Shown in pieces: positions 1 to 9,437 of a DNA stretch of 64,000 bases. The DNA lies in contig CM060118.1 of the NCBI GenBank assembly GCA_030522415.1, positions 28,895,151 to 28,959,150 of the forward strand, written 5' to 3'. How positions within the stretch are numbered: position 1 is the first letter of the stretch; every line of letters starts with the position of its first letter. This stretch comes from Channallabes apus (lineage: Eukaryota; Chordata; Actinopteri; Siluriformes; Clariidae). Both the position numbers and the translations under genes were made by a program. A model generated the notes under the pieces. That model searched no databases, was not told the origin of the DNA, and saw only the letters and a list, made by a program, of their open reading frames with translations.

Positions 1-635
1 AAAAACAATATCCCAACCATAAAGGCAGAGGAAACATCATCATTTGGGCCTGTTTTGCTGCAATACCAGATTGCAGTCATTGAGGAGAAGATGAATACCC
101 ACGTGTAATTCAGGATAAATTGAGAATGTATATCCGTCAGGTGAAACTCTGTAGAAGTTGGGCAATGCAACAGGACAATGACCCCAAACAACAGAGCAAG
201 CTCACAACAGAATGGCTTCAGATAAACAAAATCCACCTTTTGGCCAAGTCAGAGCCCAGAGCTCAACCCACTAGAGATTGGAGATGCTATGGAATGACTT
301 GAAGAGAGCCATACACATGAGACGCCCAAAGAATATGACTCAGCTAAAGCAATTCTTCCAGGAAGAATGGGCTAAAATTTCTTCTGAACAATGTGCAGGT
401 CTGATAGACATAGGAAGCGCACGGTTGAGGTTATTTCTGCCAAGGGAGGGTCAACCAGTTATTAATTCTAAGGACTCACTTACTTTTTCCACTACCATTT
501 TGAATGTTGAATTTAGTGTGTTTAATAAAGACATGAACGATCTGAATTTTTCCTACGTTATTATTTTGAGCACATTATATTTGTCAATACTGTTAACTTA
601 GATGAAGATCAGATCACATTTTATCACAAGTTTAT
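1..635 (+). mobile_element. Tc1-like transposon, 3' remnant
   Basis: Fragments of a Tc1/mariner DDE transposase are readable but broken into several frames. One reads QQDNDPKQ near 168-192, which matches the second catalytic Asp region of Tc1 proteins. Another, at 317-400, reads as the C-terminal helix (KNMTQLKQFFQEEWAKIS). There are stops and shifts between them, and the N-terminal DNA-binding part lies outside the window or is lost. The A/T-rich tail after 460 probably contains the decayed terminal repeat. The element is dead. Confidence 0.75.
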
Positions 636-914
636 GCAAAAAAGCAGTCACATACATTTTCTTGGCACTATACTACTGTTTTTATATCCGGTATTTGCAT
701 GTAAATGACTATAGCTTGAGCCCGGGTCAGTGTGTGCAGTGTTTGGGCTTGGTGCCGTCGGCCTTGCTGAAGTAATGGGCTGTAAGAAGGCTGGAGCGTC
801 CAAGGCAAGGCAAGGCAAGTTTATTTGTATAGCACATTTCATATACAGTGGTAATTCAAAGTGCTTTACATAGAAGAAAAGAAAATAATCATAAAATGAA
901 ATATAAGATAATAA

Positions 915-1287
915 TGTCACACACAATCGCACCGCGACCGGCACAAGGACTCGGAAGTAGCCAGGTCGCAAAAGCAGGAAGCATAAAAGGAGACAAGATG
1001 GCGGTTCACATCACTCAGTCATTGAGTTTCGCCCATGTCAGATCAGCTCGTATCGCTTCCAATTCGTGAGTACTCACTATCTTGGGTTATCTTTCTGCCT
1101 AGAGTGTGTTTTTATAGGACGCGGGTTAAATTTGTGTTTTTCCCTTGCTCCGTTGTTGTGAGAGTCCTAAGATTAAATCGTGTGGTTATCCTGCCTTCTT
1201 GCTTGCTTCCGCGTTTGGGTTTACCATCCACGCTACAAGGGCTAACCGCTAAAGCTAAGTCTTCTGGTCTACTCCAGTTCACTGACA
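915..1287 (+). repeat. 5' LTR of the sushi element
   Basis: A 373-bp long terminal repeat starting TGTCACAC and ending ACTGACA, nearly matched at 4875-5252. It contains the element's own promoter (see 982-1023). The 3' copy has five extra bases (GTTAG-type insertion) just before the terminal TTCACTGACA. Confidence 0.9.
982..1023 (+). promoter_or_regulatory. LTR core promoter and predicted self-primer
   Basis: CATAAAAG at 982-989 is TATA-like. About 31 bases downstream is ACTCAGTCATT (1013-1023), the expected transcription start. These 11 bases are the exact reverse complement of 1289-1299, immediately after the LTR. That is the arrangement in which the 5' end of Tf1-type mRNA folds back to prime reverse transcription. 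The start site is inferred from the spacing alone. Confidence 0.65.
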
Positions 1288-1288
1288 G

Positions 1289-1299
1289 AATGACTGAGT
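1289..1299 (+). other. Primer-binding site overlapping the gag start codon
   Basis: AATGACTGAGT begins one base after the LTR, where a primer-binding site must lie. I see no obvious tRNA 3'-end complement here. Instead it pairs perfectly with 1013-1023 in the LTR. The gag ATG (1290-1292) is inside it. Confidence 0.7.
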
Positions 1300-2380
1300 C
1301 CCGCGCGGTGAACCCAGCGGATCATGCACGCCTTTGCGACGTGGTGGACCAGCACGCTGTGCTTATCGATAAGCTTAACGCGGAGATCGCTACTCTACGC
1401 CAAGGCGCCCGTGACGTAGCGGCCTTGCGCCGCGAAGTCGCGGAGCTGAAGCGGGAGAACGCGGAGCTCCGCGCAGCTGTTGATGGCGCGGCTAGCCAGG
1501 CCCCCGTCGTCATGGCTGCGGCGCCGCACCAACCCTCCCCCCTCCCTCCTTCTGACGTATTCATTTCATTACCAGATAAGTGGAATGGCACGGATGGAAA
1601 GTGTGATGTGTCTTTAACAGCGCTTGATTTGGTGTTTGAGTTTAATTCCACCAGGTACTCCACCGATCGGCTACGCATTGCACTTCTCGTCTCGTTGCTA
1701 ACCGGGCAGGCAGCTGAGTGGGCCACGGCGGTTCTCAAATCAGATTCAGATACCGCTCACTCCTACAATGAGTTCAGCCACCAGCTAAGACTCACCTTCG
1801 AACACCCCGCCGGTGAGGTGGAGACCGAGACGAGACTCCGTATCATCTACGGCAGGGAGGGGTGTCCGTGAGCCGTTACACTGCGGAGTTCCGCACACTC
1901 GCTGTCCAGACCACCTGGGGAGACTCCGCCCTCCGGACAGCCTATTACGAAGGGCTGGCTTCTCGCATAAAAGATGAACTCGCGGGGCGAGAGCTACCTG
2001 CTATGCTCGAGGGCCTCATCCAGCTGGCCCTTCGGATCGACCAACGTCTGCTGTCTCGTCCCAAGCCAGTCCCTCGCACCCTGCCGCCTGCCACACCCAT
2101 CATCTCCTATGTCCCGTCACGTCCTTCAGCACCTTCACTTCACGTTCCGGCCCCTGAAGCTTGACCCACCGCCACTACTTCTGTCGGATCTCCACCACCC
2201 GCCGTGGTTGACATGGGAGCCGGGGAACCCATGCAATTAGGGCGCGCCTCCTTATCCGCTGCAGAACGGGCACGAAGATTTCGGGAGGGACTCTGTGCTT
2301 ACTGTGGGTCAGATGCACACCACCGAGCCATCTGCCCCCTCCGTCCGGGAAACGGTGAGACAGGCCCAGGCCCGGTGAGA
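1290..2380 (+). pseudogene. Gag of the sushi element (frameshifted)
   Basis: The capsid-type polyprotein begins MTESRAVNPADH at 1290. It has an N-terminal coiled-coil-like stretch (ALRREVAELKRENAELR, about 1423-1475) and then a capsid core (TALDLVFEFN, QAAEWATAV, RLTFEHPAGE). The frame breaks at about 1838-1848, where the copy at 40825-41556 has one base more or less. It resumes in another frame at SRYTAEFRT (about 1865). A single zinc knuckle of CX2CX4HX4C form (CAYCGSDAHHRAIC) is at about 2296-2337. It is non-functional as a single polyprotein. Confidence 0.85.
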
Positions 2381-2449
2381 CAGGAGGGAAGCTCGCCGGG
2401 TCACCTTCAGATTTTCCGTCTCGCGGTACAGGTACTCTCCAGTTTGGCC

Positions 2450-3480
2450 ACAGACGAGTCGGAAGTACTGCGTTCATCGATTCCGGTGCTGCAGGAAATT
2501 TCATTGACTCTAATTACGCCAAGCAACTGGGGATGAAAGTCGAGGCGTTATCCCAGCCGGTTCAGATCACCTCAGTCGATGGTCGCCCCCTATCATCCAG
2601 TCCCATCACCACACAAACCCAACCGGTCACCCTGATCATCAATGAGCACAAAGAACTAATCCAGTTCCACCTCACCACCATCTCGTCACCACCCATCATC
2701 CTCGGACACCCCTGGTTACTCCAACATGACCCACTCATCTCCTGGACCCAGAATAGCATCCTTCAGTGGGGGCCGACCTGTTCCGAACTTTGCTTCCAAG
2801 CACCGGCTGGGACGTGTTCTAGGGAGTCCGAGGCCCCCGATGTCGACACCAACGCCATCCCCGCCATCTATCGGGACCTGGCTGAAGTGTTCTGTAAGAG
2901 ATGCGCCACCCACCTTCCACCACATCGCCCTTACGATCTGGCGATTGACCTTCAGCCAGGCTCCGTGCCCCCCCGCGGCCATCTCTACTCCCTCTCTGCC
3001 ACCGAGACGCAGGCGATGGAGGAATATGTGACCAACGCTTTCTGCCAAGGCACCATCAGGCCCTCTTCATCGCCTGTCGCCACGGGGTTCTTCTTTGTGA
3101 AGAAGAAAGGAGGCAAACTTTGCCCGTGTGTCGATTATGGGGGGCTCAATAACATCATCAAGAATCGTCACCCGTTGCCTCTTACCAACTCTGCCATGGA
3201 CGCTATCTCTGGCGCCACCATTTTCACAAAGTTGGACCTTCAGAGCGCCTACAACTTGGTGCGCATCAGAGAGGGCGATGAGTGGAAGACGGCATTCATC
3301 ACACCCACGGGGCACTACGAAAGTTTGGTCATCCCCTTTGGTCTCTGCAATGCCCCCGCCGCCTTCCAGCACTTCATCAACGACGTTCTCCGGGACATGC
3401 TAGGGCGGTGGGCATTTGCATACCTAGATGACATCCGGGGTCCAAAACACCACGGCCGATGCCCTCTCCCGCCAGCATGA
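2450..3480 (+). pseudogene. Protease and reverse transcriptase part of sushi pol
   Basis: An aspartic protease active-site motif (FIDSGAAGNFID) is at about 2471-2506. It is followed by the linker and the RT palm and fingers: RPSSSPVATGFFFVKKKGG, the LDLQSAYN motif with a catalytic Asp, and YLDDI at about 3421-3435. Immediately after YLDDI the sequence jumps to the end of RNase H (ADALSRQHEE in another frame, about 3456). About 770 bases present in the other copy are therefore missing, and the reading frame is lost. Confidence 0.88.
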
Positions 3481-4860
3481 GGAACCCGCGCCTGTTCTCC
3501 CACCCACGAAGATCATCGCACCTCTCCGTTGGGATTTGGAAACAAGGGTCCGCCAGGCACAGGCTATGGAGAACGAACCGGCAGGTGTGCCGCCTGGACG
3601 TCTCTATGTACCACCCACCATGAGGAGCGAGATCATGCAGTGGGGCCACGCCTCGCCCATCGCTGGACACCCCGGCAGCCAAAGGTCCACACAGTTCATC
3701 AGGCGCGCCTTCTGGTGGCCCTCGATGGCCCGGGACATCCACGAGTTCGTCCAGGCGTGCCCAGTGTGTGCCAGGGCGAAGACCACAAACCAACCAGCTT
3801 CGGGGGAACTTCATCCACTTCCCGTCCCTCGCCAGCCCTGGTCGCACATTGCAGTCGACTTCATCACGGGCCTGCCGGATTCGGAGGGAAAGACAACCAT
3901 CATGACCGTCGTCGACCATTTCTCCAAAGCCGTGCACCAAAACACCGCGGAACTGATATTAGAACACGTAGTCCTCCTGCATGGGTTCCCTAAAGACATC
4001 GTCTTGGACAGAGGGCCCCAGTTCACTGCCCGGTTATGGAAGGCTTTCTGCCGTCTGATCCATTCCACCTGTAGTCTCTCATCTGGATACCACCCCCAGA
4101 CTAATGGTCAGACGGAGCGGGCCAACCAACAACTGGAGCGCTATCTGAGATGTTTCGTCGCCGATCGCTAGCGCTCCTGGGCTCGCTACCTCTAATGGGC
4201 TGAGTTATCACATAACCTCCACGTCACCTCAGCCACCAATCTCAGTCCAACCTCCGATGTTTGAACATCAAGAGCCGGAGGTTGACGTACCGTCCGCCCA
4301 ACAGTTGGTCCACAGGTGCCGACGGCTCTGGAACCAAGCCAACCAAGCCATTCACCGAGCCAACACCCGTTACACCACCCAGCATTGCCGTCGGCACCCT
4401 CCGGGACGGTTGTATAACGTAGGTGACAAGGTGTGGCTTTCAACTAAAAACCTCCACCTCCACACAGAATCCAAGAAGTTGTCACCCAGGTTCATCGGTC
4501 CCTATCGCATTCACCTCCGGATCAACCCTGTCACCTACCGGCTCCAGCTGCCTGCGGCGCTCCGAATTCACCCGGTATTCCACACCTCACAGCTCAAACC
4601 CTTCACCACCTCTCCAATGACTCCACCCTCCCCCCCTGCTCCTGCTCCCCAAATCATAGACGGTGCCCCTGCCTACACCGTTCGTCGGATCCTCGACTTG
4701 CGACCGAGGGGTCGAGGCACCCAATACCTGGTCGATTGGGAAGGCTACGGCCCCGAGGAGCGGTCGTGGGTTCCGGCCCGCTTTGTCCTGGACCCAGGAC
4801 TTATCAGGGATTACCGTCGTCGGGTATCCTCCACCCCAGGACCGTCGGGAGTCTGTCCTG
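3428..4860 (+). pseudogene. Integrase and chromodomain part of sushi pol
   Basis: The integrase zinc-binding domain (CPVCARAK at about 3758-3781) and catalytic core (AVDFITGLP, DRGPQF, then the Glu of GQTERANQQ) are readable. A segment of about ten residues present in the other copy after SKAVH is missing. A TAG stop at 4169-4171 interrupts the frame at a Gln codon of the other copy. The GPY/F-type region and a chromodomain follow (about 4665-4830, [18 protein letters not shown]). Chromodomains of chromoviruses bind histone marks and steer integration. Confidence 0.88.
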
Positions 4861-4874
4861 GACAGGGGGGGTAC

Positions 4875-5252
4875 TGTCACACACACTCGTGCCGCGACCG
4901 GCACAAGGACTCGGAAGTAGCCAGGTCGCAAAAGCAGGAAGCATAAAAGGAGACAAGATGGCGGTTCACATCACTCAGACATTGAGTTTCGCCCATGTCG
5001 GATCAGCTCGTATCGCTTCCAATTCGTGAGTACTCACTATCTTGGGTTATCTTTCTGCCTAGAGTGTGTGTTTATAGGACGCAGGTTAAATTTGTGTTTT
5101 TCCCTTGCTTCGTGGTTGTGAGAGTCCTAAGATTAAATCGCGTGGTTATCCTGCCTTCTCGCTTGCTTCCGCGTTTGGGTTTACCATCCACGCTACAAGG
5201 GCTAACCGCTAAAGCTAAGTCTTCTGGTCTACTCCAGGTTAGTTCACTGACA
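4875..5252 (+). repeat. 3' LTR of the sushi element
   Basis: A 378-bp LTR with TATA-like CATAAAAG at 4942-4949. The self-primer segment here is ACTCAGACATT (4973-4983), with one mismatch to the primer-binding site, so this copy of the signal has decayed. Confidence 0.9.
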
Positions 5253-5369
5253 GAATGACTGAGTCCCGCGCGGTGAACTCAGCGGATCATGCACGCCTTT
5301 GCGACGTGGTGTACCAGCACGCTGTGCTTATCGATAAGCTTAGCGCGGAGCTAAGTTAGTTCACTGACA
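5253..5369 (+). repeat. Partial third unit: gag start plus terminal LTR tail
   Basis: Bases 5253-5350 repeat the primer-binding site and first roughly 30 gag codons, ending near CTTAGCGCGGAG. After a jump, GTTAGTTCACTGACA (5355-5369) is again an LTR end. This fits a former tandem element (LTR-body-LTR-body-LTR) whose second body and most of its last LTR were deleted. Confidence 0.75.
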
Positions 5370-5628
5370 AATAGCAATAAAACTTTTTCACGAAAACATT
5401 TAAAATTTAATTTAAAATAAAAATAAAAACAGTTTGCAATAAAACTATAAACTAATTTAAATTAATTAAAACATACTGTAATTTAAAATAAAAGTAAAAC
5501 AGTTTAAGATATTAGAAAAAACATAAAATAATGCAGTCGGTTCGGACGTAGCACAGTGCTCATTAAATAAATGCACAGCTAAACAGAAGAGTTTTGAGGC
5601 TAGATTTAAATGTGATTAATTATTATAT

Positions 5629-5863
5629 GTTGTTGTTGGTCTTTCGGCTGCTCCGACAAGGGGTCGCCACAGCGGAATATCCAGTCCGCACTACAACTTG
5701 GCACAGGTTTTACGCCGGATGCCCTTCCTGACGCAACCCTCCCATTTTATCCGGGCTTGGGACCGGCACTGTATCCAGTGGCTGGGGTGTGGGCACTGGC
5801 TGGAATCGAACCCGGGCCGTCCGCATGGCAGGCGAAACACCTACCACTGAGCCACCAGTGCCC
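5629..5863 (-). mobile_element. tRNA-derived SINE (family 2)
   Basis: The reverse complement begins GGGCACTGGTGGCTCAGTGG and carries a B-box-like GGTTCGATTCC. It runs into the GGAAGGGCATCCGGCGTAAA tail found again at 13674-13892. It is flanked by a perfect 15-bp target duplication, GATTAATTATTATAT (5614-5628 and 5864-5878). That is direct evidence of retrotransposition. Confidence 0.85.
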
Positions 5864-5879
5864 GATTAATTATTATATA

Positions 5880-7499
5880 CAGTGGTGTGAAAAACAATTT
5901 GCCCCCCTCCTGATTTCTTATTCTTTTGCATGTTTGTCACACAAAATGTTTCTGATCATCAAACACATTTAACTATTAGTCAAAGATAACACAAGTAAAC
6001 ACAAAAAGCAGTTTTTAAATGAGGGGTTTTATTATTTAGGGAGAAAAAAAATCCAAACCTACATGGCCCTGTGTGAAAAAGTAATTGCCCCCTGAACCTA
6101 ATAACTGGTTGGGCCACCCTTAGCAGCAATAACTGCAATCAAGCGTTTGTGATAACTTGCAACGAGTCTTTTACAGCGCTCTGGAGGAATTTTGGCCCAC
6201 TCATTTTTGCAGAATTGTTGTAATTCAGCTTTATTTGAGGATTTTCTAGCATGAAGCGCCTTTTTAAGGTCAAGCCACAACATCTCAATAGGATTCAGGT
6301 CAGGACTTTGACTAGGCCACTCCAAAGTCTTCATTTTGTTTTTCTTCAGCCATTCAGAGGTGGATTTGCTGGTGTGTTTTGGGTCATTGTCCTGCTGCAG
6401 CACCCAAGATCGCTTCAGCTTGAGTTGATGAACAGATGGCCGGACATTCTCCTTCAGGATTTTTTGGTAGACAGTAGAATTCATGGTTCCATCTATCACA
6501 GCAAGCCTTCCAGGTCCTGAAGCAGCAAAACAACCCCAGACCATCACACTACCACCATCATATTTTACTGTTGGTATGATGTTCTTTTTCTGAAATGCTG
6601 TGTTACTTTTACGCCAGATGTAACGGGACACGCACCTTCCAAAAAGTTCAACTTTTGTCTCGTCGGTCCACAAGGTATTTTCCCAAAAGTCTTGGCAATC
6701 ATTGAGATGTTTTTTAGCAAAATTGAGACGAGCCTTAATGTTCTTTTTGCTTAAAAGTGGTTTGCGCCTTGGAAATCTGCCATGCAGGCCGTTTTTGCCC
6801 AGTCTCTTTCTTATGGTGGAGTCGTGAACACTGACCTTAATTGAGGCAAGTGAGGCCTGCAGTTCTTTAGATGTTGTCCTGGGGTCTTTTGTGGCCTCTC
6901 GGATGAGTTGTCTCTGCGCTCTTGGGGTAATTTTGGTCGGCCGGCCACTCCTGGGAAGGTTCACCACTGTTCCATGTTTTTGCCATTTGTGGATAATGGC
7001 TCTCACTGTGGTTCACTGGAGTCCCAAAGCTTTAGAAATGGCTTTATAACCTTTACCAGACTGATAGATCTCAATTACTTTTGTTCTCATTTGTTCCTGA
7101 ATTTCTTTGGATCTTGGCATGATGTCTAGCTTTTGAGGTGCTTTTGGTCTACTTCTCTGTGTCAGGTAGCTCCTATTTAAGTGATTTCTTGATTGAAACA
7201 GGTGTGGCAGTAATCAGGCCTGGGGGTGACTACAGAAATTGAACTCAGGTGTGATAAACCACAGTTAAGTTATTTTTTAACAAGGGGGGCAATCACTTTT
7301 TCACACAGGGCCATGTAGATTTGGAGTTTTTTTTCTCCCTTAATAACGTAAACCTTCATTTAAAAACTGCATTTTGTGTTCAATTATGTTATCTTTGACT
7401 AATAGTTAACGGTTTTTGTTGAGCAGAAACATTTAAGTGTGACGAACATGCAAAAGAATAAGAAATCAGCAAGGGGGCAAATAGTTTTTCACACCACTG
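5880..7499 (-). mobile_element. Tc1/mariner transposon, nearly complete
   Basis: Terminal inverted repeats of about 210 bp start CAGTGGTGTGAAAAAC at 5880 and mirror at 7499. The flanks are TA at 5878-5879 and 7500-7501, the standard Tc1 target duplication. One transposase gene lies on the minus strand (6098-7122). The element landed at the end of the target duplication of the SINE at 5629-5863, so it came later. Confidence 0.93.
6098..7122 (-). pseudogene. Tc1 transposase with two lesions
   Basis: The gene starts MPRSKEIQEQMRT at 7122. The frame shifts at a run of six A (minus strand, 7079-7084), and a TGA stop lies at 7013-7015. After that, about 302 residues are open to the stop at 6098. 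Helix-turn-helix parts (SGRPTKITPRAQRQLIREA) and the DDE triad region are intact: TDETKVEL, DNDPKHTS and DLNPIEMLW, with DD34E-type spacing. Tc1 transposases cut and paste DNA by a DDE mechanism at TA sites. Only two small changes separate this copy from an open frame, so it is fairly young. Confidence 0.9.
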
Positions 7500-7997
7500 T
7501 AATATAATATATAAATATATATATAATTTTTTTTTAAGAGGATTCCACTTGAGTCATGGTTTCAAGGATAGAGGGTGAGTGTGCTGGTTGGCTGGACAGA
7601 TTTTAGTGACTTCTCTGCACGACCATTTCAGCTTATTGCTGGAAAAACCTGGAGGGGCTCACTGTTTGGAGGTAACCTGGTGTATACTAACATTAACCAA
7701 AGGCTACAAAAAGGACAATGTGCCTCTGTTGATCTTTGCATATGTCTACAATATGTCTCAGGCTTTAAGAGCAAGGACTCTGTTCCCAAGCTAGTCCTAG
7801 ACTACATGGCTGGTCGTATGAAGCTGGATGAATTTGTTACTCATACTATGAGTCTTGAGCAAGTCAATGATGCCATTGAACTCATGAAAGGTCAATGGAT
7901 TATCATTCATTTAAATATCTTGATTTAAAATGATTATTTATGTAACACTAATTTCCTTTCTTATGGCATCCGAGCCATCCTGAATGTGTCTAAGTGA

Positions 7998-8694
7998 GAA
8001 GGGAAAAGCGACACAAAAACCACAGCTACTTGACACCAAAGTCATTATCACTTCTGCCATGTCTTCTGCTTATCATTCTTTATCTTTTAACAAGCTTTCA
8101 GATTAGGCATTTTGTCTTTAAAAGGGTTTATAAACTAAAACTTAGGAATACTCAGAAAATGTGTTTAATGTTAGTACTTCTGTATACTCAGTTAATGTAT
8201 TTAACCTGCATGCCATTATAAGCTTATAACCCACCAAGTGGAATTAGATTTTCCAGTCCAATTATAATGTGATTATATAAATCCTACAGAGTGGATATTG
8301 TTATATAAAATAGTTACACGTTCTAATAAAAATGCTAATTCAATTATATTTTACATTTTATGAGCTCATCCCATTTACACCGAGACATTTATAAGAATGG
8401 GAAGCCTCCTTAAGTGATTAATAAAATGACCTGAGAGAATCTGCCAAATACGAAGCTCCAAAGAAATCTCAGCTTTTCTTTTGTGGAATTCCCTTCTGAA
8501 ACCTTAAACAACACGAGGAAGTGCATGCGTCTCAGTCACATGCATGTCTGGAGGACTGAAGGCACCTGACAAGCTCTAATCCAAATATGTTAGTCGAAAT
8601 GATCCGCACTCCAGTTATATTAAATTGGCACAAAAAAAGAGTGTAGTGATTTCTTTTTTGTGGTCTGTGGGTGAACGTTGTTCAGAAACAAGGA
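7998..8694. other. 3' flank of the adh pseudogene, no gene
   Basis: Part of this stretch (about 8390-8580) is a diverged copy of 16455-16660 downstream of the intact adh gene. An example is AAGTGATTAATAAAATGACC followed by GAGAATCTGCCAAAT. No coding region is seen. Confidence 0.7.
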
Positions 8695-8988
8695 GGGCTT
8701 GAGGTGGGGTACAACCTGGACAGGGTGCCAATCCATCACAGGGCACACACATACACACACTGACATACTCAATCACACACTACAGGCAATTTGGAAACGC
8801 CAATTAGCCTAATCTGCATGTCTTTGGACTGTGGGAGGAAACCGGAGTACCCAGAGGAAACCCACCAACCATGGGGGGAACATGCTAACTCTATGCACAC
8901 TTGAATTGAATTGAACATAGCCAGGAATCAAACCCACACCCTGGAAGTGCAAGGCGACAGTACTAACAACTATGCCACCGTGCCGACA
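8695..8988 (-). mobile_element. DANA/Mermaid-like tRNA-derived SINE
   Basis: The reverse complement has the tRNA-like head ending near 8988. It also carries the conserved block in which the plus strand reads GGACTGTGGGAGGAAACCGG. The same family recurs at least nine more times in the window. This copy is truncated at the tail. Confidence 0.8.
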
Positions 8989-9437
8989 TATTTGTCTTTT
9001 CTAAAAGTTAGTTACAATAGATTGTACAGCCAGAGTGCAGATACTTTTTGACTGACCCTCTGCAATCTGAATCTCGAACAGCAAATTCATAACATCCTCT
9101 ATATATTCTGAAATATTTTTAACAATAAAAGAAGGAATAATTCCTTAGATATTTCAGTAGAGTTTTTTAAACTAGAACCATTGATTGTATAATAAAATGG
9201 TGTCCAGCTGCCAGAAATCATCCCTGATAAACATGAAATGGGTTTGACTGGGTTTTAAACACACTGAACAGCAATGACCAGTAACCTAGCAATGGTAGAT
9301 CAAGCTTGCAGAACAGTTATATACATTAGCCAATAATAAATTAATTACACCCTCAGGTATCTATTATTTAAACAAGTCACAACAGATGGGTTTAATGCAC
9401 TTCGGTAGAACTTCATGAGACAATGTGTGGCATAGTG
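8989..9437. other. Tandem-duplicated 3' flank, no gene
   Basis: About 9165-9430 corresponds to 16745-17350. Shared strings include TCCAGCTGCCA and AACAAGTCACAACAGATGGG. No ORF of interest is seen. Confidence 0.65.

Larger units (their letters stand above)
915..5369 (+). mobile_element. Sushi-group (chromovirus) Ty3/Gypsy element, defective, with an extra partial LTR
   Basis: LTRs lie at 915-1287 and 4875-5252, bounded by TGTCA...TGACA, with a G-rich polypurine tract (4862-4872) before the 3' LTR. Beyond the 3' LTR, 5253-5350 repeats the gag start, followed by a third LTR end to 5369. Flanks AATAA (910-914) and AATAG (5370-5374) look like a 5-bp target duplication with one mismatch. Gag, protease, RT, integrase and a C-terminal chromodomain are recognisable, the layout of Tf1/sushi chromoviruses. 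The copy is dead: a gag frameshift, a large deletion after the RT active site removing RNase H, a shorter deletion in integrase, and a TAG stop at 4169. The two LTRs differ at roughly ten sites, so this copy looks older than the one at 35039-42251. Confidence 0.93.
805..5613 (-). mobile_element. L2-type LINE 3' fragment, split by a sushi element
   Basis: Two pieces, 805-914 and about 5370-5613, form one fragment of a common fish LINE tail. The first has the CAAGTTTATTTGTATAGCAC and CAAAGTGCTTTACAT motifs. The second ends near AGAGTTTTGAGGCTAGATTT, the reverse complement of the last coding part of L2-like ORF2. The LTR retrotransposon at 915-5369 lies between them. This fragment sits directly inside exon 6 of the adh pseudogene, so it was inserted before the LTR element. 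Confidence 0.65.
715..7997 (+). pseudogene. Broken adh8-like alcohol dehydrogenase copy (exons 6-9)
   Basis: The remains of a tandem paralogue of the intact gene at 13319-16422. Exon 6 starts at 715 after an AG acceptor and reads in frame through the Rossmann-fold glycines (FGLGAVGLA) until about 804. There it is cut by a nest of mobile elements, and the rest of exon 6 is missing. Exon 7 (7539-7671) keeps the 133-bp length but carries an in-frame TAG in place of the Trp codon of the GWG motif. Exon 8 starts at 7762 and its 3' end, including the donor, is altered. Exon 9 (7967-7997) keeps its 31-bp length, but its acceptor is GG instead of AG. Exons 1-5 are not in the window. With a stop, a lost acceptor and a nested insertion, it cannot encode a working enzyme. 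The similarity extends into 3' flanking DNA to about 9650. Confidence 0.9.

Noticed and set aside
1035..1871. Open frame of 278 codons at the left end as a host gene
   Set aside because: Its first 85 codons are LTR sequence and the rest is gag of the sushi element.
2175..2504. Antisense open frames in both sushi elements
   Set aside because: They mirror the GC-rich coding strand and have no family features. Stop-free antisense frames are expected there.
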